Of a stretch of DNA of 64,000 nt, positions 27,043 to 37,576 are shown one piece after another. The notes beneath the pieces were generated by a model, which worked only from the letters and a program-made list of their open reading frames with translations, ran no database searches and had not been told where the DNA came from. The first letter of the stretch is position 1; the number at the start of each line of letters is the position of its first letter. The DNA comes from Henriciella marina. GTDB taxonomy: Bacteria > Pseudomonadota > Alphaproteobacteria > Caulobacterales > Hyphomonadaceae. The translations under genes and the position numbers were made by a program. The stretch covers positions 62,001 to 126,000 of the forward strand of contig NZ_JAPWGW010000002.1 of NCBI RefSeq assembly GCF_027213945.1. The letters run 5' to 3'.

Positions 27043-28164
27043 ATGATACGAAGACGTAACCTGCTAGGCGCAGGTCTCCTTGGCATAGGCGGTGCTGCCG
27101 CATCCTTTGGCAGTCCTGATCACGCGGCGAACCTTGCCGCACCTGCGATCAGCCGCAACCGGCGGCGTCTCAACATGGTGACCACCTGGCCCAAGGGCCT
27201 GCCCGGCCTTGGCCGCGCGGCCGAGCGCGTAGCCGAGCGCATTCTTGCCATGTCCGAAGGTCTGATCGAAGTGAAGGTCTACGCTGCGGGCGAACTGGTC
27301 CCGGCTTTTGAAAGTTTCGACGCGGTCGCGAACGGCTCTGCCGACATGTATCACGGCGCCGAATATTACTGGACGGCCAAGTCCACTGCCTACCCTTTCT
27401 TCACGGCCGTGCCGTTCGGCATGACGGCGCAGGAAATCATGGGCTGGATCGACTTTGGCGGCGGTCAGGCACTCTGGGACGAGCTGTCGGCGGGCTTCGG
27501 CATCAAGCCGCTGCAGGGCGCGAATACAGGTCACCAGATGGGCGGCTGGTTCCGACGCGAGATCAACAGTCTTGACGACCTTGTCGGCCTTCAGATGCGT
27601 ATTCCGGGACAAGGCGGCGACGTGCTGCGCGCCCTTGGCGGCTCAGCAAAGTCCCTGCCAGGCGGCGAGATCTATCAGGCGCTCCAGACGGGCAATATCG
27701 ACGCGACTGAGTGGGTCGGGCCATGGAATGACTACTCACTCGGCTTCTATCGCGAGGCGCCTTATTATTATGGGCCCGGTTTCCATGAACCGGGCGCGAG
27801 TCTCGCTGTCGGCATCAACCTCAAACTCTGGGAAAGCCTGACGGCAGGCGAACAGGCGCTGATCAAGGCAGCCTGCGAGTCGGTCAATCACCTCTCGCTC
27901 GGCGAATTTACCTATCAGAACTCGGTCTATCTGGACTTGCTCGTGCGCGAACATGGCGTCCAGCTTCGGTCTTTTCCAGACGAGGTAGTCGCGGCTATGG
28001 CCGAAGCAGCGCGAGATGTACGGGCCGCATCCGGACGCGATGGGCTGGAGAAGCGCATCTATGAGAGTTTTGAAGACGCCCTGAAAAAGATGGCTGGCTG
28101 GGCGGCGGTGTCAGACGGACCGTTTTATGCGGCGCGCGCCCTCGGCCGGCGCACCGGAAGCTAG
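27043..28164 (+). CDS. TRAP transporter solute-binding protein, Tat-exported
   Basis: A 373-residue DctP-type periplasmic binding protein. The N-terminus MIRRRNLLGAGLLGIGG has the twin-arginine export motif. The mature protein has the family pattern WPKGLPGLGRAAERVAERI, GLQMRIPG with the carboxylate-binding Arg, and GNIDATEWVGPWND, matching TRAP receptors that bind monocarboxylates such as keto acids or lactate. Folded export by Tat suggests an assembled dimer or cofactor. It starts the three-gene TRAP operon; the small permease gene is 9 bases downstream. The substrate is not certain. Confidence 0.92.
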   Translation: MIRRRNLLGAGLLGIGGAAASFGSPDHAANLAAPAISRNRRRLNMVTTWPKGLPGLGRAAERVAERILAMSEGLIEVKVYAAGELVPAFESFDAVANGSADMYHGAEYYWTAKSTAYPFFTAVPFGMTAQEIMGWIDFGGGQALWDELSAGFGIKPLQGANTGHQMGGWFRREINSLDDLVGLQMRIPGQGGDVLRALGGSAKSLPGGEIYQALQTGNIDATEWVGPWNDYSLGFYREAPYYYGPGFHEPGASLAVGINLKLWESLTAGEQALIKAACESVNHLSLGEFTYQNSVYLDLLVREHGVQLRSFPDEVVAAMAEAARDVRAASGRDGLEKRIYESFEDALKKMAGWAAVSDGPFYAARALGRRTGS

Positions 28165-28173
28165 GCGGCCGCC

Positions 28174-28839
28174 ATGGACCCGCAAATCTTCCTGACGCTC
28201 GGCAGCTTCCTGAAATGGATCGGGATCGTCGCGTCTCCTCTTCTATTTTTGCCTCTTCTGATACTCGTGATCCCGCGCCCGCTTTACCGGGCCGGGCAAA
28301 CGCTTGCAGACGGTCTCGACCGCTCACTGGACTGGGTCCTGCGCGCTGCCATGCTGGCCGCCATCCTTCTGTTCATGCTTCAGCTTGTCGTTGTGATCGC
28401 CAGCTACGCCCTGGCCCTGACGGCTACCTGGCTGTCGGAGTCAGTCATCTACGCCTTTGCCGCCATGTTCATGCTAGGCGCTGCGACGGCGCTTCGCGAT
28501 GATGCTCATGTGCGGGTCGACATCTTGCGCCCCCGCTTTGGCGAGAATGGCCGCAACTGGATAGAAATTGCAGGCACCTATCTCCTTCTCTTCCCGATCT
28601 GCATCCGCCTCCTTATGGCTGGCGAACAGGGCCTCACGCGCAGCTGGACGCTGTTTGAAGGCTCGCGCGAGAGCGACGGACTTCCGATCCTGTTTCTGTT
28701 CAAGACGCTGGTGCCGGTCTTTGCCATTCTCCTGGTACTCGCTGGTCTGTCAGTGGCCCTGAAATCGGCGCTCAGACTGACCGGGTTCGCCGCGGAAGCC
28801 GAAGAAGTCACACCGCAGGAGCGTCATTATGGAGCTTGA
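28174..28839 (+). CDS. TRAP transporter small permease (DctQ type)
   Basis: A 221-residue inner-membrane protein with four or five hydrophobic segments, the DctQ subunit. It has an N-terminal extension before the usual four helices. The segment AAMFMLGAATALRDDAHVRVDI fits the family signature (V-R-V-D near helix 3). It helps place the binding protein on the large permease. It starts 9 bases after the binding protein gene and overlaps the large-permease gene by 11 bases. Confidence 0.9.
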   Translation: MDPQIFLTLGSFLKWIGIVASPLLFLPLLILVIPRPLYRAGQTLADGLDRSLDWVLRAAMLAAILLFMLQLVVVIASYALALTATWLSESVIYAFAAMFMLGAATALRDDAHVRVDILRPRFGENGRNWIEIAGTYLLLFPICIRLLMAGEQGLTRSWTLFEGSRESDGLPILFLFKTLVPVFAILLVLAGLSVALKSALRLTGFAAEAEEVTPQERHYGA

Positions 28840-30409
28840 ACTCCTGCTCGCGCTCCTGATGTTCCTGACGGCCATCGGCGCCTTGCTTGCCGGCTACCCC
28901 GTCGCACTGACGCTCGGCGGCGTCGCCCTGCTCTTTGCGCTGGTCGGCATCACGCTCGGCGTCTTTCCTGAACCGCTGCTCCTCTCCCTGCCAAGCCGCA
29001 TTCAGGGCGGGTCGATCATGCAGAATGAAACGCTGATCGCTGTTCCACTTTTCGTACTGATGGGCGTTATCCTTGAACGCTCGCGCGTGGCAGAAGACCT
29101 CTTACACATCGCTGGACGGCTTCTCGGGCGTATGCGCGGCGGTCTTGGCTATGCGGTTGTGCTTGTCGGTGCGTTGCTAGCGGCCTCAACCGGGATTGTT
29201 GGCGCAACCGTGATCACGATGACGCTGATCGCCCTGCCGACCATGCTGGCCCATAAGTATGATCCCAAACTCGCGACCGGCACCATTGCGGCATCCGGCA
29301 CGCTCGGTCAGATCATTCCGCCGAGCATCGTCCTCATTCTGCTTGCGGATGCTGTCTCCAATGCTGCGAGCCAGGCCGCCAACGAAATGGGCATTGGCAG
29401 CTTTGTGGTGTCGGTAGGTGACCTCTTCGCCGGCGCGCTGATCCCAGGCCTGCTCCTGGTCGGACTTTACCTTGGCTGGATCGCCATCATGGCCATCCTG
29501 AAACCAGAGTCCTGCCCGCCCGTCATCGACGATGACAGCCCGCCGCTGACAGGCAAGGAAGTTACATTCGGCCTCGGTGCGCCGCTCTTCCTTATCATCG
29601 CCGTGCTTGGCGCCATCCTATCCGGTATCGCAACGCCAACAGAAGCTGCCTCGATCGGCGTGGCCGGTGCCTTGCTTCTTGCAGGCCTTCGACTGTCGGA
29701 AACAAAAGATGCGTTTCTAGTGAGGATCATTGCGGCGGCCTTCGTTTCCCTCATTCTGATTCTGGTTATCCGAAATGTGATGGATCTGCGGCTTGGCGTT
29801 GCAACCACTGACGCGATCACGCTTGTCGGCATCTCGGTCATCGCCATCTCAGCATTCATTCTCCTGGCTGGTACCGCTGCTGGCATGTTGATCCTGCATC
29901 GGCGTGGCTTTCTTTCGCTCGCTCTGAAAAGCGGCGTCCACATTACATCGATGGTTTTCCTGATCCTGATCGGGGCATCGCTGTTCTCGCTCGTCTTCCG
30001 GGGATTTGGCGGCGATGACATGGTCGCTGACCTTCTCGAGGCAGTGCCCGGCGGTCGGTGGGGCGCTCTGATCGGCGCCATGCTGGTCATGTTCGTGCTC
30101 GGCTTCTTTCTCGACTTCATCGAGATCGTCTTCGTGGTCGTGCCGCTGGTCACTCCGCCTCTGATCATCATGGGGTTCGACCCGGTCTGGCTGGCCATCC
30201 TGATGGCGCTGAACCTGCAGACCAGCTTCCTGACCCCGCCATTTGGGTTTGCGCTCTTCTATCTGCGCGGCGCTGCGCCAGACAGCGTTCAGACGATTGA
30301 AATCTGGCGCGGTGCCCTGCCCTTTATCGGCCTGCAACTGCTGATGATCCTTGCCGTCGCCTTCATGCCGCAGCTTGCGACGTGGTTGCCTTCCCTCCAA
30401 GCGAACTAA
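28829..30409 (+). CDS. TRAP transporter large permease (DctM type)
   Basis: A 526-residue permease with about 12-14 membrane helices, longer than the common 430-residue form because of extra segments around residues 220-390. It has the conserved GxxxxxSGxxGAT-like pattern (AASTGIVGATVITMT), IIPPSIVLILLAD and the late FLDFIEIVFVVVPLVTP segment. It moves solute with Na+ in a secondary transport cycle. It completes the TRAP operon, which ends near a hairpin shared with lemA. Confidence 0.92.
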   Translation: MELELLLALLMFLTAIGALLAGYPVALTLGGVALLFALVGITLGVFPEPLLLSLPSRIQGGSIMQNETLIAVPLFVLMGVILERSRVAEDLLHIAGRLLGRMRGGLGYAVVLVGALLAASTGIVGATVITMTLIALPTMLAHKYDPKLATGTIAASGTLGQIIPPSIVLILLADAVSNAASQAANEMGIGSFVVSVGDLFAGALIPGLLLVGLYLGWIAIMAILKPESCPPVIDDDSPPLTGKEVTFGLGAPLFLIIAVLGAILSGIATPTEAASIGVAGALLLAGLRLSETKDAFLVRIIAAAFVSLILILVIRNVMDLRLGVATTDAITLVGISVIAISAFILLAGTAAGMLILHRRGFLSLALKSGVHITSMVFLILIGASLFSLVFRGFGGDDMVADLLEAVPGGRWGALIGAMLVMFVLGFFLDFIEIVFVVVPLVTPPLIIMGFDPVWLAILMALNLQTSFLTPPFGFALFYLRGAAPDSVQTIEIWRGALPFIGLQLLMILAVAFMPQLATWLPSLQAN

Positions 30410-30423
30410 CCGTACTTGCAGAC

Positions 30424-30456
30424 AAAAATCCCGGCCTTTCAGTATGAAAGACCGGG
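30424..30456 (-). terminator. terminator of lemA, possibly bidirectional
   Basis: CCCGG-x-CTTTC ... GAAAG-x-CCGGG, a stem with one internal mismatch, followed on the minus strand by ATTTTTGTC. It lies between the convergent dctM-type and lemA genes. Confidence 0.75.
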
Positions 30457-30490
30457 ACCCTGATGTTTTCTCTGAAGCGTTCAGCTTGCC

Positions 30491-31051
30491 TTAGAACTTC
30501 ACTTCCGGCGCGTTCGACAGGGCGGTGCGGTCGCCGCCAAGGTCAAAGAATTCGCGCTCTTCGAAGTTGAACATGCCGGCCACGATGGAGTTCGGGAATT
30601 GCTCACGCGAGGTGTTATAGTCCTGAACGGCCGCATTGTAGAAACGGCGTGCGGCAGCAAGCTTGTCTTCGATCACCGACAGCTCGTCCTGCAGGTCCTT
30701 GAAGTTCTCATTGGCCTTCAGGTCTGGATAAGCTTCGGACAACGCGAACAGGCGGCCAAGCGCGCCGGTCAGCAGGCCTTCGGCCTGTGCCATTTCGCCC
30801 GGCGAATGGGCCGCTACAGCCGAGTTACGAGCCTGCACGACCGCATCAAGCGTTTCACGCTCATGGCTGGCATAGCCTTTCACCGTTTCCACAAGATTGG
30901 GGATCAGGTTCTGGCGCTGCTTCAGCTGCACATCAATATCGGCGAAAGCCTGATTGCAGCGCTGCCGCTTGGCGACGAGCGAGTTGTAGATACCGATCAG
31001 GAAAACGACCAGAATGGCCAGCGCACCGATCAGAACGTAAAGAAAAGTCAT
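30491..31051 (-). CDS. LemA-family protein
   Basis: A 186-residue LemA protein with a signal-anchor helix (residues 3-24, LYVLIGALAILVVFLIGIYNSLV) and a helical domain that begins NSLVAKRQRCNQAFADIDVQLKQRQNLIPNLVETVKGYA, the family hallmark. LemA proteins are membrane-anchored; their role is not clear. It is downstream of parC by 66 bases and may be read from the same transcript. The TPM-domain or HtpX-type partners that often accompany it are absent here. Confidence 0.92.
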   Translation of the reverse strand: MTFLYVLIGALAILVVFLIGIYNSLVAKRQRCNQAFADIDVQLKQRQNLIPNLVETVKGYASHERETLDAVVQARNSAVAAHSPGEMAQAEGLLTGALGRLFALSEAYPDLKANENFKDLQDELSVIEDKLAAARRFYNAAVQDYNTSREQFPNSIVAGMFNFEEREFFDLGGDRTALSNAPEVKF

Positions 31052-31117
31052 GGAGGTCCCTCCACCTCGAAGATTGTCCCGGCTGACTCAGTAGACCCGC
31101 CCCTGCGGGAAGACAAG

Positions 31118-33352
31118 CTAACCCTTGAATGTACCTGACTTCGGAAATCCGCGCGGTGCCGTTTTGCCAGCCTGCGCCCGTTTGCCGATCCATTCTTCCC
31201 ATTCCGGGAAGGTGCGTGAGCGCCCAGCGGCATCCGTCACCGCGAAGCCTTCCTCGGCCTTGAAGGTCATGGCGTCAGCCAACTTGTCCTTGCCACGGTA
31301 GGCCTGAAGTTTAACGCCCTTGCCGCGCGCCATTTCTGGCAGTTCTTCGAGCGGGAAGATGAGGAGCTTCTTATTCGTGCCGATCACCGCAATCTGGTCA
31401 CCATCGACAATTCGACTGACAAGCAGATTGCCCCCGCCTGTATTGACGACGGACTTGCCCGCCTTGCGGTTCGACTCAAGTTCACCCTCAGGCACGATGA
31501 AGCCATAGCCTGCGTCCGATGCCATGAGGCGTTTCCTGCTGCCATCCAGCCTGAACATGGCGACAATCTCGATATTGTCTTCCAGGTCGATAGACAGCCG
31601 GATCGGCTCACCATGCCCGCGGCCACCCGGCAGCTTGTCACAGGTCAACGTGAAGGCGCGGCCATCGCTGGCGAGCAGGACGATCTTGTCAGTCGTCTGG
31701 ACCTCCTCGCTGAGATAAAGGCTGTCGCCATCCTTGAACTTGGTCGTTTCAAGATCGAGTCCGTGCCCTTTCATGCCGCGAATCCAGCCCATTGAAGACA
31801 GCACGACCGTTATCGGCTCTTTCGGCGAGGACGCTTCAAGTGCCGCTGAGAGGTCTATTTCTGGCGCGTCCTCGAACGTGGCGCGCCGGCGGCCAAGCTC
31901 GGTTTCCGGATCGAAAACCTTGCGTGCCTCTTTCAGCTGCTTGCCGACCCTGGTCCACTGACGGCGTGTCGAGCCGAGCAGGGATTCAATATCAGCGCGC
32001 TCTTCCTGAAGCGCGTCATTCTCCTTGCGGATCTCCATCTCTTCCAGCTTGCGAAGGGCACGCAGGCGGAGGTTGAGAACCGCTTCGGCCTGAATATCAG
32101 TCAGTTCGAACCGCTTGATCAGCTCCTGCTTGGGCTCATCTTCCTCACGGATGATGCGGATGACTTCATCGATGTTGAGGAAGGCCTTGAGGTAGCCCTC
32201 AAGCAGGTGGAGGCGCTTCTCGATCTTGTCGAGACGGAAGCGCGCGCGGCGCACCACGACCTCGCGGCGGTGGTCGAGATAAGCGATGATCACTTCGCGC
32301 AGGCTCATCACCTTTGGCGCGCCGCGATCAAGCACATTCATGTTCATGGAGAAGCGCGATTCCAGATCGCAGAGCTTGAACAGGCTCTCCATCAAGACGT
32401 CTGGATCGACCGTCTTCGCACGTGGCTCCAGCACGATGCGAATGTCTTCGGCGCTCTCATCGCGCACATCACTGAGAAGCGGCGCCTTTTTGGTTTCGAT
32501 GAGCTCGGCGAGCTTTTCAATGAGGCGCGACTTCTGGACCTGGTAGGGGATCTCGGTGACGATGATCTGCCAGGTGCCGCGACCAAGATCCTCGACCGAC
32601 CAACGCGCGCGGATACGGAAGCCGCCCCGACCAGTCTCATAGGCTTCGCGAATGGCACTGCGCGGCTCGACGATGACGCCGCCCGTCGGGAAGTCCGGAC
32701 CCGGCATGACATTCATCAGCTCGGTGATCGGCGTGTCGCGGTCTTCGATCAGCAGGAGCGCTGCATCGATGACTTCGGCGACATTGTGCGGCGGAATGGA
32801 CGTCGCCATACCCACGGCAATCCCTGTTGCGCCATTCGCCAGAAGGTTTGGATAGCCTGCCGGCAGGACGACCGGCTCGCGCTCGGTTTCGGAATAGTTG
32901 TCCTTGAAGTCGACGGCGTCCTCGTTGAGCCCGTCCAGCAGCAGCTTTGCCGCCTCCGTCATCCGTGCTTCGGTGTAGCGGTAAGCGGCCGCATTATCGC
33001 CATCGATGTTGCCAAAATTGCCCTGACCATCGACCAGCGGATAGCGGACGGAAAAATTCTGGGCGAGCCGGACAAGCGTATCGTAGATCGCGCTGTCGCC
33101 ATGCGGGTGGAAGTTACCCATTACGTCGCCGACGATTTTCGCACATTTGCGGTAGCCGGACTCCGGATCGAGTTTAAGTTCCCGCATGCCGTAAAGGATG
33201 CGGCGCTGGACGGGCTTCAGGCCATCGCGCACATCCGGCAGGGCGCGGGAGGTGATGGTGGACAAGGCATAGGCAAGGTAGCGCTTGGTGAGGGCTTCAC
33301 TCAGCGGCTCATTGATGATGTTGCCATCTTCGGGGTCCAGAAGGTCGGACAT
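31118..33352 (-). CDS. parC: DNA topoisomerase IV subunit A
   Basis: A 744-residue subunit that cuts DNA to unlink sister chromosomes. The active tyrosine is Tyr126 in YRYTEAR. The quinolone-resistance region reads [10 protein letters not shown] with wild-type Ser87. The C-terminal half holds a beta-pinwheel of about four or five blades ([28 protein letters not shown]). An AAGGAG ribosome site lies five bases before the ATG. The partner parE is 8 kb away on the other strand. It opposes the extensin gene, which starts 78 bases upstream. Confidence 0.96.
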   Translation of the reverse strand: MSDLLDPEDGNIINEPLSEALTKRYLAYALSTITSRALPDVRDGLKPVQRRILYGMRELKLDPESGYRKCAKIVGDVMGNFHPHGDSAIYDTLVRLAQNFSVRYPLVDGQGNFGNIDGDNAAAYRYTEARMTEAAKLLLDGLNEDAVDFKDNYSETEREPVVLPAGYPNLLANGATGIAVGMATSIPPHNVAEVIDAALLLIEDRDTPITELMNVMPGPDFPTGGVIVEPRSAIREAYETGRGGFRIRARWSVEDLGRGTWQIIVTEIPYQVQKSRLIEKLAELIETKKAPLLSDVRDESAEDIRIVLEPRAKTVDPDVLMESLFKLCDLESRFSMNMNVLDRGAPKVMSLREVIIAYLDHRREVVVRRARFRLDKIEKRLHLLEGYLKAFLNIDEVIRIIREEDEPKQELIKRFELTDIQAEAVLNLRLRALRKLEEMEIRKENDALQEERADIESLLGSTRRQWTRVGKQLKEARKVFDPETELGRRRATFEDAPEIDLSAALEASSPKEPITVVLSSMGWIRGMKGHGLDLETTKFKDGDSLYLSEEVQTTDKIVLLASDGRAFTLTCDKLPGGRGHGEPIRLSIDLEDNIEIVAMFRLDGSRKRLMASDAGYGFIVPEGELESNRKAGKSVVNTGGGNLLVSRIVDGDQIAVIGTNKKLLIFPLEELPEMARGKGVKLQAYRGKDKLADAMTFKAEEGFAVTDAAGRSRTFPEWEEWIGKRAQAGKTAPRGFPKSGTFKG

Positions 33353-33430
33353 GGTGGCTCCTTCGGGCTCTGCCTTCTCAGGAATCGGGCTTGGCCCTAA
33401 GTCTATCAGAATGACAGGCGATTATAAGAA

Positions 33431-34129
33431 ATGATCAGCACGCTTGAGCGGGGTATTAAACAGGTTGGTGTCGTTGCGGCACTGCTTCTAGCTGCAATTG
33501 CCTTCAATGCGTTCGTTCCAGTGCAACACAATCCGCTCCGGCCTCTCAGCCTGACCGATCCGATCGGCTTTGCGACGCCGATCAAGCTGGCGCGGCTCAA
33601 GGGTGACTTCAACCAGTGCTATGCCCTGCTCGACCGTGCAGAGGTCGGCTACACGGCCCTTCCCGAAGGCAGCGGCACGGAGCGCTGCCCGCTTGAACGA
33701 CCCCTGACACTGGATCAGTCGGCATACCCCTACTCCGTCGCGCCGCTAAAAATGACCTGCGCCCAGACCGCATCACTTTTCGTCTGGGAGCGTGAGATCG
33801 TGGCACCTGCGGCTGAAAAGATCCTCGGCGAAGATATCGACCGCATTCTCTCCTATGGCTCATTTTCTTGCCGCAATATCGCTGGCTCAAGCAATTTGAG
33901 TGAGCATGGCCGTGCGAATGCCATTGATATTCGCGGGTTTCGTCTGGCCGATGGTCGCGTTATCGACGTACGCCAGCATTGGCGCGAGGATAGCGAATTC
34001 GGCGCGTTCCTGGACGAGGTGCATGGCGGGGCGTGCCAGCTGTTCTCGGTCGTGCTGGGCCCCGATTACAACGCTGCCCATGCGGACCACTTTCACTTCG
34101 ACATGGGACGTTCAAGCATCTGCCGCTAG
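33431..34129 (+). CDS. extensin-family periplasmic protein
   Basis: A 232-residue protein with an N-terminal membrane or signal segment (residues 9-30) and an extensin-like C-terminal domain. The motifs SEHGRANAIDIRGF and AAHADHFHFDMG hold the His/Asp metal ligands expected of the VanY/MepA-like peptidase fold, so it probably cuts or binds peptidoglycan. Six cysteines may form disulfides in the periplasm. It is convergent with recO (4-base overlap of stops). No ribosome site stands out, and the start at 33431 is the only well-placed ATG. Confidence 0.85.
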   Translation: MISTLERGIKQVGVVAALLLAAIAFNAFVPVQHNPLRPLSLTDPIGFATPIKLARLKGDFNQCYALLDRAEVGYTALPEGSGTERCPLERPLTLDQSAYPYSVAPLKMTCAQTASLFVWEREIVAPAAEKILGEDIDRILSYGSFSCRNIAGSSNLSEHGRANAIDIRGFRLADGRVIDVRQHWREDSEFGAFLDEVHGGACQLFSVVLGPDYNAAHADHFHFDMGRSSICR

Positions 34130-34863
34130 AGCAACTGAGGGCGCCCCAGCTTTGCCACCAGCCGCCGTCTCGGCTCCGGCATATCCCGGTTTATCGTATT
34201 GAACAGGCGTCGCTCAATGAAATGACCCGTCAGCTCCAGCCCATGAGCGATATCCTGATCCTTCGCCGGAGAGCGCGCATCCATAAGGAAGTTCGGCAGA
34301 ACGAATAGCCGGTCGACATATTCTGCGGCTTCCGAACCTTTCACAGCCCGCCCCGTTCGCGGCGAGACATGGGTGAGACCGTCATTCGAGCCACTTACCG
34401 CACAGGCTTCGAGATCAAGCCCAAAACCGAGCGCCGCGAGGAGGCCAAGTTCCCAACGCACATAGAGGGCCGGCCAGACCTCATCGCTATCGAGTTGATC
34501 GAGCAGCATCTCAGTCGCAGCGAACAGTGCCGAACCGGCGTGATCGCCCTCATTCAGGGCGCCGCGCAGAAGCGCGCAGATCGACGCCACGGCATTCAGA
34601 GCCAATGGCAGGTCGATGAGGCGGGATGCACGCTGGCGGGAACTTTCAGCAACGTCGAACCGGCCAAGCTGTTCTTCGAGACGGCCCGACCACGACAGGT
34701 CGACCGTATTGCCAGGCTCAAATTGAGCGCGTTTCTTGCGCGAAGCGCCGCCATAGACGAGACCGGAGCGGCGCCCGCGTTCACGTGTCAGCACGTCGAG
34801 GATCAATCCGCTTTCGCCGAACTTGCGGCCGCCGAGGACAAGGCCCTCATCGCGCCACTGCAT
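34126..34863 (-). CDS. recO: DNA repair protein RecO
   Basis: A 245-residue RecO, which helps RecA load onto SSB-coated DNA in the RecF pathway. The N-terminal OB-fold is MQWRDEGLVLGGRKFGESGLILDVLTRERGR, and the C-terminal helical part contains the ELGLLAALGFGLDLEACAVSG segment of the family; the zinc cysteines are reduced, as in many alphaproteobacteria. It is the last gene of the rpoZ-to-recO operon and its start overlaps the era stop by one base. Confidence 0.94.
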   Translation of the reverse strand: MQWRDEGLVLGGRKFGESGLILDVLTRERGRRSGLVYGGASRKKRAQFEPGNTVDLSWSGRLEEQLGRFDVAESSRQRASRLIDLPLALNAVASICALLRGALNEGDHAGSALFAATEMLLDQLDSDEVWPALYVRWELGLLAALGFGLDLEACAVSGSNDGLTHVSPRTGRAVKGSEAAEYVDRLFVLPNFLMDARSPAKDQDIAHGLELTGHFIERRLFNTINRDMPEPRRRLVAKLGRPQLL

Positions 34864-35810
34864 CAGCTATCGAACTCCAGTCCGAGATGGGCGTAGCTCT
34901 CGCGCTTTTCCTGCCACTTCTCGTCCACCTTCACGAAGAGGAAGAGGTGCACGCGTGTACCCAGCAGCTTGCCGAGCTCCTCGCGCGCGGCGCGGCTAAC
35001 CCATTTGATCGTCTGGCCGTTCTTGCCGAGCACCATGGACTTGTGATTGTCGCGGCCCACGATGACGGCCTGCTCAATACGCACGTCACCATTCTTGAAG
35101 TCTTCCCAGGTCTCGGTCTCGACCGTCAGCTGGTAGGGCAGCTCTTCGTGAAGGCGAAGCATCAGCTTTTCGCGCGTGATTTCGGCGGCCAGCAAGCGCA
35201 TCGGGATGTCCGCAGACTGATCTGGCGGGAACATGGCCGGGCCTTCCGGCATCTGTACAGCCAGATGGTCCATAAGCAGGTCCAGCCCATCCCCATTCTC
35301 TGCCGAGATCATGAAGATGTCGCTATAAGCGCCCTTCTCATTGAACTCCGCAATGAGCGGCAGGACTTCATCGTGCGGAAACAGGTCAATCTTGTTGAGC
35401 GCTAGGATGACTTTGCGGTCATTGCGCTTCAGCGTGCGGATCACATCGCGGTCGTCCTCGACGGACTTGGTCTGCGCTGGCGCGGACTTGCCCTTGCGCT
35501 CTGCGATCCAGGCAGCGGCGTCGATCAGGTGTACAACGGCATCAGCGTCCTCAGCGCCGGTCCAGGCCGATCTCACCATGGCGCGGTCGAGGCGTTTCTT
35601 GGCCCCGAAGATGCCGGGCGTGTCGACGATCACGAGCTGCGCATCACCGGTATGCGCGACACCTCGAACCGGAAAGCGGGTGGTCTGCACCTTATGGGTC
35701 ACGATCGCGACCTTGGTGCCGACCATGGCATTGGTCAGCGTGGATTTGCCTGCATTCGGCGCCCCGATAATTGCGACAAAGCCTGCGCGTTTGATGTCGT
35801 CAGCCTGCAT
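34863..35810 (-). CDS. era: GTPase Era
   Basis: A 315-residue Era GTPase. It has G1 GAPNAGKST, G3 DTPGIFG, G4 NKID and a C-terminal KH domain with GKNGQTIKWVSRAAREEL. Era binds the 3' end of 16S rRNA and helps assemble the 30S subunit. It sits between rnc (11-base overlap) and recO (one-base overlap), the classic rnc-era-recO order. Confidence 0.97.
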   Translation of the reverse strand: MQADDIKRAGFVAIIGAPNAGKSTLTNAMVGTKVAIVTHKVQTTRFPVRGVAHTGDAQLVIVDTPGIFGAKKRLDRAMVRSAWTGAEDADAVVHLIDAAAWIAERKGKSAPAQTKSVEDDRDVIRTLKRNDRKVILALNKIDLFPHDEVLPLIAEFNEKGAYSDIFMISAENGDGLDLLMDHLAVQMPEGPAMFPPDQSADIPMRLLAAEITREKLMLRLHEELPYQLTVETETWEDFKNGDVRIEQAVIVGRDNHKSMVLGKNGQTIKWVSRAAREELGKLLGTRVHLFLFVKVDEKWQEKRESYAHLGLEFDS

Positions 35811-36570
35811 TACGGATCAGATCCCTTAAAAGTCGGTCGGCCGCAGCCATCTCAGCTTCCTGCCTCGAACGGCCCTTGTCACGCGCGGCCCCATGCCCTT
35901 CCACCTTGGCTTCGACAAGGAAAACCGGTTCGTGATCCGGGCCAGACCGCTCTATTATATCATAGGTCGCATAGGGTGCGCGATTGGCACCGCACCAGTC
36001 GCTCAGCCTTGTTTTCGGGTTCTGCTGCGAGATTTCCCGATCCACAAGCTCCATGATCCAATGGCGGCTGATAAAGGCGCGCGCCGCTTCCAGCCCGCCG
36101 TCGCGATAGATAGCCGCTACAATGGCCTCAACGGCGTCTGCGACGCTCTTGTCATAGCTGCCGCGCTTATTGTTCTCCATCGACGCATCTAGGAACAGGA
36201 AGGGACGAAGTTTCATCGCTTCGCCAACCTCTGCGCAGGCTTCGCCGCTGACAAGCTGGTGGAAAATTCGCGTGAGATAACCTTCCCGCTCAGACGGAAA
36301 TTTCGCGATGAGCAGTTCGGCCATGATGAGGCCCAATACCCGGTCACCGAGGAATTCGAGGCGCTGATTGGAGAATTGCGCGTCGCCATCATAATTGTCG
36401 ATGAGGCTGGGATGGGTCAGCGCGCGGTTCAGCCACTCAACCGTCCTGAACGTGTATCCCAGCCGGCCCTCGAGCTCTTGACGGTCCTCGGCAGACAGTT
36501 CGGGGCGTTTGCGCTTCACCGTCCGTCCGGAGGCGCGCAGTCTTGTACGTTTTGGACGGGCCGGTTTCAT
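35800..36570 (-). CDS. rnc: ribonuclease III
   Basis: A 256-residue RNase III. The catalytic signature is [14 protein letters not shown], the second acidic pair is in [15 protein letters not shown], and a double-stranded RNA-binding domain covers about residues 185-250 ([22 protein letters not shown]). A basic N-terminal tail (residues 1-25) precedes the domain. It matures rRNA and cleaves double-stranded RNA. The ATG at 36570 is the overlap with the acpS stop (ATGA), so I prefer it to the upstream frame from 36621, which lies inside acpS. Confidence 0.96.
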   Translation of the reverse strand: MKPARPKRTRLRASGRTVKRKRPELSAEDRQELEGRLGYTFRTVEWLNRALTHPSLIDNYDGDAQFSNQRLEFLGDRVLGLIMAELLIAKFPSEREGYLTRIFHQLVSGEACAEVGEAMKLRPFLFLDASMENNKRGSYDKSVADAVEAIVAAIYRDGGLEAARAFISRHWIMELVDREISQQNPKTRLSDWCGANRAPYATYDIIERSGPDHEPVFLVEAKVEGHGAARDKGRSRQEAEMAAADRLLRDLIRNAG

Positions 36571-36980
36571 GAGCAGGCTTCTACAGGCAGCGCCTCGATA
36601 ATGACAACAGCCGATGCCCATGGATGGTCATCCGTGATGGTAAGGTGGATCACTGCCTCGTGTCCCTCAGGCATCATCTCCGCCAGACGCTTGGCCGCCC
36701 CGCCGGTCAGGGCCATGGTCGGCTTTCCCGTCGGCAGGTTCACAACGCCCATATGTCTCCAGTGCACACCGCGCCGGGGCACGCCAGTGCCGAGCGCCTT
36801 TGCGCAGGCTTCCTTGGCTGCAAAACGCTTCGCATAGGTTTCAGCCGAACGGCGCCGGCGCTCCGCCAGTGCGATTTCCGTTTCCGTGAAACAGCGCTGC
36901 TTGAACCTCTCACCGAAGCGTTCGATCGACTTCTCGATCCGCTCGATGTTGCAGAGGTCATTGCCCATACCGATAATCAT
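36567..36980 (-). CDS. acpS: holo-[acyl-carrier-protein] synthase
   Basis: A 137-residue AcpS that moves phosphopantetheine from CoA to acyl carrier protein. Both family motifs are present: [20 protein letters not shown] near the start and [14 protein letters not shown] in the middle. The stop overlaps the rnc start (ATGA), and pyrE lies 14 bases upstream. In many alphaproteobacteria lepB stands between acpS and rnc and pdxJ before acpS; both are missing here. Confidence 0.96.
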   Translation of the reverse strand: MIIGMGNDLCNIERIEKSIERFGERFKQRCFTETEIALAERRRRSAETYAKRFAAKEACAKALGTGVPRRGVHWRHMGVVNLPTGKPTMALTGGAAKRLAEMMPEGHEAVIHLTITDDHPWASAVVIIEALPVEACS

Positions 36981-36994
36981 GAGCGGATGCTCCT

Positions 36995-37576
36995 TCAGGC
37001 AAGGCCCCGGCTGCCGGGTTTGACTGGCGGAAGCGCCTTAAGCTCGTCCGGCAGATCGTCCGGATCATAGTCCGGGAAGTCGACCTGCGCGAGCGAAACG
37101 AGTTTGCACCCCACATCGGCACGACCGTTCGACCGGTCGATTACACAGGAACCACCGACGACTTTACCCGGCAGTTTTCCAAGCGCGATAACGGTTTCGC
37201 GGAAAGAAAGACCCGTCGTCACGATATCTTCTGCGATCAGGATCTTCTCACCTTCGGCAATTGAAAAACCGCGCCGGAACTGAAGCTCACCATCAACGCG
37301 CTCTGCAAAGATGGAGCGGCAACCAAGCTGACGCGCAAGCTCATATCCCGGAATGATGCCGCCAACGGCTGGTCCGGCCACGACGTCGATCTTGCCGAAT
37401 GTCTCGGTGACATTCTGCGCGAGCGCCTTGCAGAGACGCTCCGCCAGTTCAGGCTGGGAGAAGACGAGCGCCTTCTGCAGGAAGACGGGGCTGCGGCGTC
37501 CGGAGGAGAGAATGAAATGACCTTCGAGCAGCGCACCAGCTTCGCGAAAACAATCCAGCACGTCGTCATTCGTCAA
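36995..37576 (-). CDS. pyrE: orotate phosphoribosyltransferase
   Basis: A 193-residue enzyme that makes orotidine 5'-phosphate from orotate and PRPP in pyrimidine synthesis. The PRPP-binding loop is [13 protein letters not shown] (about residues 113-125). The N-terminal fold is of the short type, with [15 protein letters not shown]. The start overlaps the rsh stop by four bases (ATGA), so the gene is translationally coupled in the operon. Confidence 0.95.
   Translation of the reverse strand: MTNDDVLDCFREAGALLEGHFILSSGRRSPVFLQKALVFSQPELAERLCKALAQNVTETFGKIDVVAGPAVGGIIPGYELARQLGCRSIFAERVDGELQFRRGFSIAEGEKILIAEDIVTTGLSFRETVIALGKLPGKVVGGSCVIDRSNGRADVGCKLVSLAQVDFPDYDPDDLPDELKALPPVKPGSRGLA

Noticed and set aside
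32207-33400. 397-codon open frame on the strand opposite parC
   Set aside because: It is the antisense shadow of parC, with no ribosome site and no family pattern.
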